Shown: positions 36,007 through 48,300 of the stretch, one piece after another
Layout of the letters: each line of letters begins with the position of its first letter
How positions within the stretch are numbered: the first letter of the stretch is position 1
DNA from: Rostratula benghalensis
Lineage: Eukaryota; Chordata; Aves; Charadriiformes; Rostratulidae
DNA: 64,000 nt
Direction of reading: 5' to 3'
Assembly: GCA_013399305.1 (NCBI GenBank)
Contig: VXAI01000308.1
Span: 93,764 to 157,763 of the forward strand
The notes under the pieces: generated by a model
The model's input: only the letters and a program-made list of their open reading frames with translations
The model's database searches: none
What the model was told of the DNA's origin: nothing
Made by a program: the position numbers and the translations under genes

Positions 36007-36744
36007 TGTCCTGGTTTGAGGTAAAACAGAACCAATTTTCTATTCAGTACTTTCACTTTTTAGCTAAGCCTCTCCTAAGTAACTGGTCTAAAATTAACAC
36101 CACATTGTGCATAAACTCTTCGCTCTTCGAGTGATAAAATCTGATTATGCCAAGGAATGGGATGTAGAGAGGCTCTTCCTTATACTTATTTGTTATAACA
36201 ACCAAGGTCAGCTCCCTTTGTTATTTACCCTGTTGGAGGGTCAGAAGTGGAAAAGCATAGAGAGGGCCGCATCTGTGGGGAGGAGTGGACAGAAGGGGAG
36301 ACCCAGAACAGACCGACCGGGTATTCCATCCCGTCTGCATCACGCTCAGTATAAAAGCTGAGGGATTAAAGGGTAAGCCAACTTTCTTAAATGGCCAATG
36401 TCCAAGGAGAACTCTGCTTGTCTGCCTTTGATCCCAATCTGTGCATTCCCGACTTCAGATCTGGAATCTAGCTCCCCATCTGTCACTGAGTCCAGTCCGG
36501 GACTTTCCCCATGCCTGTTTGTGATACGACTGTCCTCCTGGGAGCTTCATACAGTTTTGTATGTTGTATGTACTTCATTATTTAAAAAGAACTATTATTT
36601 AATTAATTTATTAATATTTTCATTAGTTTAGTGCATTCATAAACTCATAAATCTCTTTATCTCCCTGTCCCCTCTCTTTAGAGAGAGGTCAGGGGCAAGA
36701 CGTCTCGCTTGCTTCAGGGGTTAGTTTGTCCCAAAACCACAACC
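36007..36744 (+). mobile_element. Solo LTR of an avian endogenous retrovirus
   Basis: Starts TGTCCTGGTTT and ends AAACCACAACC, giving an imperfect inverted terminal match (8 of 11). It contains GTATTCCATCCCGTCTGCATCACGCTCAGTATAAAAG with the TATA box at 36350-36356, an arrangement typical of a common avian LTR group, probably ERVL-type. No internal viral genes adjoin it, so it is a solo LTR left by LTR-LTR recombination. I could not find a convincing target duplication: AAGAC lies before and CGATT after. It could act as a promoter toward higher coordinates, opposite to the host exons. Confidence 0.75.
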
Positions 36745-37355
36745 GATTGTAAGTTATCCAAGAACCCAGCACATTTGCAACAATGGAAGCAGTAAAACAC
36801 ATTCACCTGCAAGTACTCTGAAGAAGTAATTTTCATTCCACTCATGTAGATTACAATACACACTATTTGGATCTCAAAGTAAGCGATTGCATCACAAACT
36901 TTGATATTTCACAAATGTAACCAAACACACGGCTATGAAACTGACTCGTACAACCACAGTAAGAATTTAAAATTCAAAAGATTAATTCTGTTACTCATTC
37001 CACGTGACAATTTCAACAATTTCACACTTGAAAAACTGTCCAGCCACAAAGGGAACATCTGTACTTCACCAATTTCAGTATAAGATACACTTAAAAGTTC
37101 ATGATGATAGAAGTTAATTAGTAGTAATTACAATGTGATGATTTGACATAAGAAACATCACTCGAGACAGAAAAAAAAAAAAAGGGAAATAAAAGGACAT
37201 TTACCATATTTTTTTCTTCCACTACACATGAATTCTAGAAATACACCTTTAGGTTTTATGTCAAAATCTTGGTTCCTAAGAGCTTGGATTTTTACCTTGT
37301 GCTCATTGTACATCATTGTATTTACAGACAAGACGTGTAGATGTGGCACTTAAGG
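36745..37355. other. No gene recognised
   Basis: Unassigned AT-rich sequence with a 14-base A run near 37170. Confidence 0.5.
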
Positions 37356-37443
37356 ATGATTTAGTTGTGGACTTGGCAGTGTTAGGCTTACGGTTGGACC
37401 TGAAGATCTTAAAAGTCTTTCCCAACCTAAATGATTCTATGAT
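37356..37443 (+). mobile_element. CR1 LINE 3' UTR scrap
   Basis: The last ~85 bp of a CR1: GGTTGGACCTGAAGATCTTAAAAGTC, then TTTCCCAACCTAAATGATTCTATGATT. The ATTCTATGATT end is the CR1 terminal repeat. An extreme 5' truncation. Confidence 0.85.
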
Positions 37444-40289
37444 TGTAAGTTTACAGTTTCGATATTTCTTGTAAAATTTTTAGAAGTATACATTAAGTAA
37501 GGATGATATACTAGTCTTTGAGAATTCCAATCTTCTGTACCTACTACAATGTTTCATAGAACTTTTTAATTCCAGAGATATTTAGAAGCATGCATTTTTA
37601 TAACACTACATTAATCACAAATAGTAATTGTTATAAATGTACTTAAATTAAGCTGAGGGTTTTTGGAGTATTTTAATAGAATCTGATGAAACAATGATGG
37701 CACCAATCCTTATCTACAGATAGCCTAAATGCAAGAGTGAATCAAAGATCGGGAGGTATGAGAGAGGAACTCCTTTAGCCTTTTGGCATACAAATTTCAG
37801 TAAGAGTACTGAAAATATACTTATGTAATGTATGTATTACATAAATCTTTGCCCTGTAAGGATTACATGATGCCTTAAATGTTCTGGCATCAAAAAACCC
37901 CCAAACCAACACATGGGAGCAGAGACACAAACCTCATGATTTGTAATTGTTTCAAGAACTACTTTATAAATAATAGTACAAATATGGAAGTTTTATTGTG
38001 CAAGTTCACTTAAAATTTATACTTCCTAAGAGGTTCTAATGGGTAAATTGGCTTGCCAATAAGAATTCTGCTGAGCAATATGTTAAGTTTAATATAGCTT
38101 TTTCTACCCTTAGCCCTTAGGGCTTTTTGTACTGTCACAGTTTATCAGCAAATTATTCCCATGAACAGGATACAACATTGTCACTTTATCTTAGCAGGCA
38201 TTCTTGCTGATTCTTTAGCCAGAGGGCTCTAATGTTAATAGAACAATAGCCACCATTCTAAACCGTTCTTTTCTGCCAACATGCTGCCACTACCATTTCA
38301 GCAGTCAATGAAAAAACCAACAAAGTTGAGCCTAAAGGTTATTGGGCAGTGAATTTGTGGAGGAAGTGCTTGAATGAAAACACAGACACCCGTGAATGCC
38401 TTTTCCACCAACATTATACAACCTTATTGATTGCACAGCTATGAAAACAGCTGCTTAATCCTTTAAACTTCCCATTTAAATGGCTACAACTACAACTCCA
38501 AAGCTCTGATATAACCTTATGTTAATGTATCTGCAATGGACTGCAGACATAATGTTGCAGATGCAAAATAGAACTATTTTGTATGCCTTTGAACAAATTA
38601 ATCTATTTATGTTGATGTCAGTAACAGTTCCTCTTTTGTCTGGCCACTGGAAAACTCACAGGAGAAGCTTCTAGTCATACAAATTATGGACAAGTTTTGA
38701 GAGACAGCTAACAAAACTGACCTGGATAGCAATATTTATTACATGACCAAAAATCATCTCTGATTAAGGATGATCACATTATTTTGATCACCTTTGTTGA
38801 AGAATTGCCAAGCAAAAAGACTGTAACAGTTTTAATAGTAATAATAATCCTTTCAAAGTATCACTGTTTTTTGATTCATACATATAGCAGGATAAATACT
38901 GTTTTCTTGGCAGGCATAAATTTATTTTTCAAAGAGGTATGAATTCAGTTATACAGGAATGGCATAAAACAGCTTCTCAATGTTGCTTTCAAACCCTGAA
39001 AAAATTCCACCAACTACAACTCTGGGCACAGGTAATACTAAAAGACCCCAACACCTTCAATTAAAAAACCCCCTGCTTTCACTATATCATGTGTCTTTTA
39101 AGAAAAATAATAGTTTTCTTTTAGTCCAACACTTTTATAGTAATTAAAGGTTATTGCTAAATTTAATTCAATGACATATTCCATTAGAAATATTTATCAT
39201 AAAGGTATTATCCCCATCACAGAATACAAGAGAGGCTACGACATTAAAAATACAACTATTTTAAGTAGCCAAACATTTCTTTTACATTTAAGCAGTTACT
39301 TTTACAAATGATAAAAACACACTTTATTGATGAAAGGTTACTTTAACTTCAAACATATTACAACCCTGATACACAAATACATATTTTGAAGGCTAAAGTG
39401 ATATGTTTTTTGGTTCAAATCTTACAATCTCTTTTTTTTGGGGCAATTTAACAAACTGGCTAGTTTCAGATACAATATCTTGTAATCAAAACAGCTAGCA
39501 AACCGAACATACTTAAAAAAACAGTTTAGTAACTTTTGTTTTAAGGTAGTGTGAATGAACAGTAAATTGCTCAATGTTGAATTGTGAGACAAAAAAATTG
39601 AGTATATATAGCATCCATTGAACAATCTAAAACCTGGATCATCTCTTCATTATAAAATAAATAACCAGAACACCCTAAGTAAATTGTAATTAATATCCCC
39701 ACGTAAGTCTTGAAGAAGCTATGAGTTTGAGTGTTTCACAGATAATATGAATTAAAAATGGAACTAAAACCCCTGCACTTCATACTAAGCTTAACATATT
39801 AAACTCATCCCCTTTCCCTGGAGATGATTGTGCAACTGTTGACCTCAATTCACAATATAAGTATTTTTTTTCCCATATTATGTTCCAGTCACTGAAACAG
39901 TACACAAGAATTTGTTAAAGAATGCTATCCAAGAGAGAGCAAATATATCCATAAAAATTAGCATGGACTCTATCTTTTACCACAACACAAGCAGCAAGAA
40001 ACGATTGATTCACTATCACCTATTCCACCTACAGTGGATTGCAGTACACATATACTTTTAAAGAGAATATAACCATAATGCCATTTCTGTAACAATAACA
40101 TGCTACATTTAAAGTCACTGCTATGTCTTGCTGATTTTTTTTTCCAAAATAATGAATCACAAACATTAATACTGACAGTATTTAATATACATGCATTCAG
40201 AAACATTCTCCATTCCATATACAACTAACCACTTCCAAATCAGATCTTATGATTTCACAATACTCAAATGTAAACTCCATCATGAAAAG
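37444..40289. other. No gene recognised
   Basis: 2.8 kb of AT-rich sequence without a recognisable repeat, exon or RNA gene. Confidence 0.5.
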
Positions 40290-40425
40290 TGTCATGGTTT
40301 CAGCTGGGATGGGGTTGACTTTCTTAGTAGCAGCTGGTGGAGTAGTAGGTTTTGGATTTGGGATGAGAATAGTGTTGGTAGCACATTTGTCCTCCCAAAT
40401 AACTAACACATGGCCTTGCAGTATT
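40290..40425 (+). mobile_element. Fragment of an avian ERV LTR
   Basis: Begins TGTCATGGTTTCAGCTGGGATGGGGTTGACTTTC and continues with a GTAGTAGGTTTTGGATTTGGGATGAGAATAGTGTTGGTA stretch. This is the 5' (U3) beginning of an LTR from the same broad group as the solo LTR at 36007, whose start it resembles. The remaining two thirds, including the TATA box, are missing, and a CR1 piece follows within about 15 bp. Confidence 0.72.
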
Positions 40426-40439
40426 TAAAAGGGGGTTAT

Positions 40440-40745
40440 AAGACGGGGAAAGCCTTTTCAGTAGGGTCTGTTGCGATAGGACAGGAAGGTAATGATTTTA
40501 AACTAAAAGAAGGTAGGTTCAGAACAGAAATATTCAGGAAATATTTTTTTTTACAATGAAAGTGGTTAAACACTGGAACAGGTTGTCCAGAGAGGTGGCA
40601 GATACCTTATCTCTGAAAACTTTCAAGGTCAAGTTGGACAGAGCTCTGAGCAACCTGGTGTACTTGAAGATGACCCTGCTCATTGCAAGGGCTGGAGTAA
40701 AAGACCTTTAAAGATCCCTCCCAATGCAAGGCATTCTGTGATACC
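40440..40745 (+). mobile_element. CR1 LINE 3' end
   Basis: Shows AAGGTAGGTTCAGAACAGAAATATT, then AACACTGGAACAGGTTGTCCAGAGAGG (about 40568-40594). It ends in CCCTCCCAATGCAAGGCATTCTGTGATACC, the CR1 tail. C-terminal ORF2 plus 3' UTR, non-coding now. Confidence 0.85.
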
Positions 40746-43700
40746 ATAATTTTTAGCAAGAACACTTCTATTTGATAATGTTCTAAGAGAATCAGTTGGG
40801 TGACGCAAAATACCTCTTACTAAACCTGTTTAATTTCTTAGCAACAACCATCAATACCAAAATCCTGTTTTACCACATCTTCTGTGTACTTGTTGTCTTC
40901 TGAAATTCACAACATAACACAGAACAAAATACTTACAACACAAAATCTTATTAAAGTTTAAACTTTAAACATTTATAAATTTTTAAGTTCCATTTAGTTG
41001 TATGAGAATTACCTCTCTGAAGTGAACCATAATAACGCAGCAGTACTTGCACCGTGTAGAATAAACTAATCAGCTTATTCAAATTGTTCAAACAAATTTA
41101 GCAAGTTGCTAAATTGTAAAATGTACAAAAATTTCAGAACATAGGAGTTATCTCAAATTCTAGTGCCCAAGATATTCAGGTGTAGTTTCAAAAATGCATC
41201 AATTTTTTATTGTACTTTCAATATATTCATCAATATGAACATATGGAGAAAGGAAATATATTCAAGATACATTGAAGAACTCAAACTATTTAACTAGCTG
41301 AAAAGTACACTAGAACGAAACAATAGTTTAAGTATATAAATAGCAGGAAACACCAACATAATTACTTACATACAGTAACTATACCGAAGATTCAATGCCC
41401 CAAATAAGATTATGTGATAAAAGGCAACACAATGACAAGCACCTGAGACAGCTGAGGGCTCAAACTCTGTGACATGGAAGGGACACCTAAATACTAACAA
41501 ATGCATATGCATGTGTGGGAATATATCTAGATATGGTTACTATGAATTTTATATTAATTCTTTTTAATTACACTCTGAATTCAAGAACAACAAGATGGTA
41601 AAACCTTTTTCATTACCAAAGACAAACCCACATGTGAACATATTCTGTAAAAAAAAAAAAAAAGTGTTTTTAAGTTAATTGAGCATCGTCTTGAAAGAAA
41701 AGAACCACATACTTTACTTTCAAGATATCTACAACGTTCTCATTTTGGGAAGCTCATGTCATGAGCTAAAAAGTGACAATTTGAATTTAACAAGCACAAC
41801 AGGTTGCCAAACTAAGATTATATCTAACAATGTTTCCCAGTGCACCAGGCTCTTTGCCGCTCCTGCTGACCTTTCAACACGTGGTTCAGAGACTACGGGA
41901 TTAGAGCTGTTAACAAGTGACAGGTGCAGCCAATTAACCAAGCAGTGACGTAACTGTGACTTCCACTCTTAACCATGAGGCTTGTTCAGCAAATGATGCT
42001 TTTCCATCAATGAGCTCAGTATGGCTGCTTATCAGCCAAACTTAAGAAGAACTTCAAAAGCTCCTTACTGCTGATACACTTCTCATTAAAAAGTGATTTT
42101 GCAGTGAAATTATCCAACTGTGACTACGGTATGCTTTGCTGTTCTCCAACTTGGGAAGCTTTCAAACAATGTGCATTATTAATCCTTTTACTGAGAGAAT
42201 CATGAATTCTTAAATACATGAGTCAAGATGAGAACTAATGAAAAAGGTGGTAAGAATTGTGTGTCATTTCAAACCTCTCAAAAAAAGGATACAAGAAACC
42301 AAGTAGTTACAATACAGCCAAGGAATGGGTATGAACAAAATATTTTGATATCACAACTTGGAATAGGTTATTTGCTCAACTCCAATTCTTCATGATGGTC
42401 CCAACTGTTTTTAGAAACAATTCAAAATGGTATCTATCTATAATCCCATTAACAGTCCTTTCCTAAAGTTAGTTAGCATATAATGTATATACTGATTAAA
42501 ATTTTCCTGAATTTGTCTTGTCTGTTACAATTTGAGGCAGAATGTGTAGGAAAGCATTAAAGGTCTACCTGTCTGAGGATGTATTCCACTGCCAAACTGG
42601 CTTAGCCAGATCTTTACTCTTTCATGTTTTACCTTCTGTTTTATGTCATTTTAATAGATGAGTACATGTTAATCTGTAACTTCTTTGAAATTGATAACTA
42701 GTTCATTTATCAAGTACTTTTCACAAAAAAAAAAAACCCCAAACAAAAGACTATTGCCATATAAAAAACCCAAGTAGCAGTTACTAGATTTTCTAGACTG
42801 TGAACAAATCCTCAGGTTAATTGTAGACTACAAAATAGACCATCATCACACGTCTAACTGAATATAAATATGTATGTACATATGTATGTAGTCCCATAGA
42901 CTACTTACAAGACACCATAGTAGCCAACGAATGACAACTTGGAACAATTCAGTTTTAACACAGTGGTACACAGTAAAAGGAAGCTACAGGTATGTACTCT
43001 TTGTGTCCAGGCTTCAGAAGAGACATGTCACAGAATCTGCCCTACCTACCACAGAGATGCAACAGAAGACTATATAGGTACTCAGTCCTGAGTGAGCTGG
43101 GGTGTGGTGTGACTTACTAGTCCAACCCAGCAACAGGCACTGTTGACACGAAGAAACACATAAATCCATCAGCAGACCTCAAAGCACCTAGCCAGACCTG
43201 CATATGTGAAGATAGCAGGCTGACAAGTCTCACTTGTAACAATCATCTCCAGAAACAGATGAAGTCTGAAAAGGGCAAAGATCATTTCAATGAGGCATAA
43301 AACCAGAAACAAACTCTTAACAATAACCGTTTTTTGTCCAGGTCAGGTCTGTAATCCCTCCCTTGTGTTCCAAGCACACAGACTTGGTGCCAAGATAGCA
43401 ATCTTTACGGTTACCAACTGAAGTCCAACATGATTTACCAGTCTAACTCAGCATCAGACATTTTGGAACAAGGATGGGTCCCAACAAGACACAGGGTATT
43501 ATACCTTGGTATTGTGTTTGCAAGTGCCCTGGGAGGCTTTCTCATGGTTTTTGGTCATTTTTTTAAATTTCTAGGTAAATACATAAATCCCACTTTGGCT
43601 CAGTATGTTCCAACAAACCCTCCACATTCTGGAATGTTATGAGCACTATGCAGAAATACTCAGTAATTTTCTAGAAGTGGGTTGGGGGCCGCCTAGATTT

Positions 43701-44022
43701 TGCATAAACAGACTCAATAAGCCATGCTGACCCCATGCACCACAGTATGGTCCAGAATGGTCAACTCCTTTGCTCTAAGAACACATGCAAGAATACACAA
43801 GCTGTCTCCACATGTTACTTCATAGGCTGGGCAGGACTTACTAACTTTGATCCCATATTGCAGTAACATGGTTTATTCCACTTTTAAAACTGAGGTCTCA
43901 TTGCAGACAGTTAAGCCACACTTCTGTAGCACTGCAGCACTGCACAAAATCTGGTAAAATTCAGACTGCGTTTTCACCTGCTCTTGAAGCAATACTTCTT
44001 TCCTCTATAAAGCCCCTTAGCC
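40746..44022. other. No gene recognised
   Basis: 3.3 kb of AT-rich sequence with a 15-base A run near 41649 and a small GTAT/GTAC simple repeat at 42866-42890. No gene or repeat family could be supported. Confidence 0.5.
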
Positions 44023-44088
44023 AGAAATGGGCAGGTAAGAATAATGCAACATGGCAGCATGCTACATTATTCTCTTCTGCCCATTCTT
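44023..44088. repeat. Imperfect foldback, pre-miRNA-sized
   Basis: The arms 44023-44046 and 44065-44088 pair over 24 positions with 19 Watson-Crick pairs, 2 G-U pairs and 3 mismatches, around an 18-nt loop. It is a strong inverted repeat for a sequence with no surrounding repeat. It could be a hairpin RNA, a degraded short palindromic transposon or chance; no function is shown. Confidence 0.6.
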
Positions 44089-44139
44089 ATGACGCCCATC
44101 TCTCTAATGCCTCAAAGCAATTCCCCTAAATCATTAAGG

Positions 44140-44403
44140 TCACTAGTGATGCAATGAGAGGGAATAGCCTCAAGGTGCACCAGGGTAGGTCTAGGTTGAA
44201 CATTAGGTAAGAATTTTCCACAGAAAGAGTGGTCAGGCACTGGCTGCCCAGGGAGGTGGTTGAGCCCCCATCCCTGAATAAATTTAAGAGTTATCTAGCT
44301 ATGGCATTGGAAATACAGTGTAGGGGAGACCTTTGTAGAGTAGGGCTGATGGTTGGACTTGATGATCTCAAGGGTCTCTTCCAACCTGAATGATTCTATG
44401 GCG
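44140..44403 (+). mobile_element. CR1 LINE 3' end
   Basis: Contains AATGAGAGGGAATAGCCTCAAG, the CACTGGCTGCCCAGGGAGGTGGTTGAG block (about 44237-44263) and the tail GGTTGGACTTGATGATCTCAAGGGTC, then TCTTCCAACCTGAATGATTCTATGGCG. A 5'-truncated copy reduced to the ORF2 C-terminus and 3' UTR. Confidence 0.9.
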
Positions 44404-44835
44404 ATACCTGCCCTAGTTATTATTAAAGGTGGCTTGGGACAAAGGCAATTTCATCATGGTATTCTACATCAAAACAAGAAGAAACTGTATTAATTCATCA
44501 AATCAGTTTTCTGCCAGGTGCATTCCTTCACAGGGAGACCTATTTCCAACTTCTAGCATATTACAATACAAAAGAAACATTACTTTCTAAAAACAATTTC
44601 ATTTTAAAAGATGTACTACATCCACAATATTTGGTCTCAATACTCAGATTTACCAGCATCTTTATTTTATACTCAAGGTCCAGGAAAATAATTTTTTCTA
44701 TTTAAAAGTATTTTTACCTTGTTAAAATAACACCTAGGGCCAAATAAAAAAAAAAAAATTAAATTCATGTTTGGTACCATTTTTTTATTCAGGTATTTGG
44801 CAGCAAATTACAAATAAACAACTTCATCCTTTTTT

Positions 44836-44892
44836 CTGGGCCATGGGGAACATTGATGGTGAATAACATAGGAGAGGAATTAAAGAGAAGCA
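44836..44892 (+). repeat. Local direct repeat, copy 1
   Basis: Contains CCATGGGGAACATTGATGG, then GTGAATAACAT and AAAGAGAAGCA. It is matched at about 80% by 45249-45304, some 410 bp to the right in the same orientation. Confidence 0.65.
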
Positions 44893-45248
44893 CACTGTCC
44901 ATTTATTTATGACAATAGACACAGCTAAAGTCATGTAGATGTGCATTTTTGAGCACATATAGAAAAAAAAACATTTCTAAATTTTCTTTTTATGTTAGGG
45001 ATCAAAGCCTAAAAAATGGAAAAGTACTAACAATGTAGAGGAAAAAAAAAAAAAAGAGAAAAGGATTCTACAACTCTTTCTATTCTCTGAGAAAGCGTGA
45101 TATGACATCTGAAGATGAAATATTTTCCTCTCTTCTTGAGTTACCCTGGAATAGAAAGAACAGCTACTAAAAATTTAACAGTATAAAAAAAGGAACAGGA
45201 CTATGCAATTTGCATTCAGCATTTTTTAAAAGATGCTTAGAGCCACTT

Positions 45249-45304
45249 CTGAGCCATGGGGAACACTGGTTGTGAATAACATTGAGGGAAATTCTAGAGA
45301 AGCA
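45249..45304 (+). repeat. Local direct repeat, copy 2
   Basis: Contains CCATGGGGAACACTGGTTG, then TGTGAATAACATTGAGG and CTAGAGAAGCA. Partner of 44836-44892. Confidence 0.65.
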
Positions 45305-48300
45305 GGGCGAGAAAGAAGTGGGGGGAACCATAATGTATCATTATTTACAAAGATGAAATATAACCAGGGTAATTCTAAGCCTGATAAATTGTTTTTGAGC
45401 ACAAATAATGGAACTATGAACTTAGAACGATGAAAAACATTCTTTCATTTCTACTACTTGTAGACCTAAAGAGACACTGTCGAACTACCTTCTGCAAAGG
45501 AAGAAAACTGCGTGAATTCCTGACCAAATTTGCACGTGACAAAGAACAAGGAAAACAGTAAAATGTGACAAAAGAAAGATTAATGCTCAATCTACTTAAT
45601 TTATTAAACATAGTTTAAGGGTGACTTCATCATGATTTGCAAATGAAGACGAATGTGCTAACAGAAGGCTAGCAGCTTAGTGACAAAGGGTCTGATATAT
45701 ATAGGATGAGCCAAAAGGCAAACTGAAAAGTGGCATTTTTATTTACTTAACAAGAAAGGCACTTATCAAAGAAAATTTTAGTGAGGTACCTTTCATCATA
45801 AATCTATGTTGAAATGGAATTTTTTTTCATCAGAAGATAAGAGTGAGATAAAAGAATTTATGAGAGTCTTGTGTGCTCTACTAGGTAAAACAGTAGATTA
45901 AATGATCACAGCAGTCTTTTCTGCCTGATCCTCTCGAAGTCCAGGCTTTTTGGATGTTTTCCATTTTCATTAGATAAACAGCTTCTTCTTATTAGAAGCA
46001 GATATACCCTTATAAGGCGTCAAGTTGAGCTTTCTTTATTCCTGCTGACACAAATTCTATTCAGAATTTTGATAAATACATCTTAGATACTTTTTCAGAA
46101 AGAATTCTAGTGATGATAATTTTCATGACATACATTTCTGATAAAATAACTTTTCTCAGTTAAAATTATTAGGAAACTGCACTATGTTCTTCTTGCTTAA
46201 ATTAACTTTAAAATCAAGTGACCCTAAGAAATTAATAACAGTTTGTAAACACTTTTTAGAGAGCACATGTACTGACGTACATTAAAGTTACAGCTGTTGA
46301 ATAAAACAACACATTTTTTCCCCAAAACAATTAATTTCCAATTTACATAGCTTTGCCTTAATTATGTGCAAAGGATACTGATCAAAAAGGGAGTATTTCA
46401 GTCTGCACATATTTTTGAATCTAGACCAATAAAAAGTCTGCCGAGCAATGAACTTCAAAAGTTCGTTGCTCAAAACATACCTCTTAAAATTTATTGTAAT
46501 ACTTATTACCATGTTTAGTCAGTTTTACTGAACTCAGACTCAGCGAACTAGTAAGACTATTAATTACAGATATCATGACACTTGCAGCAAAAGGTTGGAG
46601 GATCTAGCTTGTAAGTGCCATGTTTTACTCCCATGTTCTCAAATAAATTCTGGTGTCTTCAAAGAGACCAACATTTGAACTGCAAGAAAGTATCCAACTT
46701 AACTCTCATTTCAAGCAAGTAAACTCACAGAAAGAAAAGAAAACAAATTCTAAATTCCATACTAAGATGTAGCAGTAAAGAAATATTCACAGACACAAAT
46801 CTTAAAATTGTTGGTAATTTACTATGAAAATATTTTACGTAATTATCTATGACAAACATAGATTACACTCACTTGCACACAGGGCACTGAAATGTGCTTA
46901 TGAGCACGTGATTCGTAAATGTAAGAATATCACTTTACAAGACTATAGCAGAAAGTACTATAAGCAGAAAGAATACTTGCTATCCTATCAATACTCTCAA
47001 GTAAGATAGTTGTCGTCAGTTGTCATTCATATCCAAAATAAACTTGAAACTGTTAAGTTTAACTATTAACTATTATTATTTTTAGCTACCTACACAGAGG
47101 GTTAAATTGTTCATATGGAATACAAATCACACCACCTCACATAATAATATTCACCCTTTACCCAAACCAACAGAACAATGGAAAAAAAAAACAACCCAAA
47201 CCAAAACTAAAATTTGGTAACTTGAATTTCTTTATGGAGAATTTGAAGAAGCAGCACATAAATATTGAACAACGTATTGTGAAAATCCATCAACCAGAAG
47301 AAATACAAAAGAATATACAACTAAGTAAGTGAATTATCTAGATACAAATACATTCCAAAATTAACTGTATTTTTATACAGAAAATCAGTTTACTATTGCA
47401 CTCAGGGACAGACACAATTTAACTTAAAAATTTTAAATTAAAAGTCAACGTATTACAAACGAAATAACCAATGTTTTAATATGCAAAAATCTTTTAATCA
47501 GAGTAAATGTTCTGCAACTCTAATTTAATAACAGACTGACAGCAGCAATTGCCCCCTCAAATACAATAAACTACTGTGAGGAATAGCTAGCAAAATGAAA
47601 ATAAAACATTTACAAAGGAAATGGGAATCTATGTGAACTTCAGTAGGCCCAACTGGTAAAGCCAAGTGACAGTGGAATGAAAACAGAGAGAAAAACAACA
47701 ACAGTTGGGAAAGGACTAAAAATTTGTTTGATTAAAACTCAGCTAGTGGCAAAGAGTCAGAAAATGGTATTGCTGTACATATACAGCAATAAAGGAAATG
47801 TCCTCCTGGAAAAGGTCCTGGTCCGTGTTACCATACACTACACAGCTCTCAGAAAAAGAGAGGTGAGCTCCGCTATTGACATAAGTGAAAGAAAAAAGAA
47901 ACCTTGAATACCACTGTTAATTTTTACAGGAATTAATGTCAAGCTCCTCACTAAGGTAGCACTGTAATATTGATGATGCTTTGATTAGAAATTGAGTATT
48001 TCAGGCTTAAGAGAAAAAGGGCTTAGGGCTTTTCCCAAAAAAACATGATGGAAAATCTCTTATTCTAACCAACAGTGAAGATGACAGATGGACTTGCAGA
48101 CAACTTGGTGAAGACCTGTACTCAGAAAATTACCAGCATGTTAAGTATTATAAAACAGGATGGAAAATAATAGGAAATATGGCTTTTTACCTACAACAGT
48201 GCAGTAGCTACAATCTTTGAAGTAGTAAAAAAAAAAAAAAGTAGTAATCAATTTATTAGCAGGTTACCTTTACCATCTGAAAGGTTTCCAAATCAAATCT

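Noticed and set aside
42880..43880. Minus-strand donor-like GTAAGT sites at about 42902, 43107 and 43831 considered as further host exons
   Set aside because: The open segments before them are short, have no matching composition, and no acceptor with compatible phase could be chosen with confidence.
45233..45433. 66-codon frame overlapping the second local repeat copy
   Set aside because: The frame is not kept in the first copy, so there is no sign of coding constraint.
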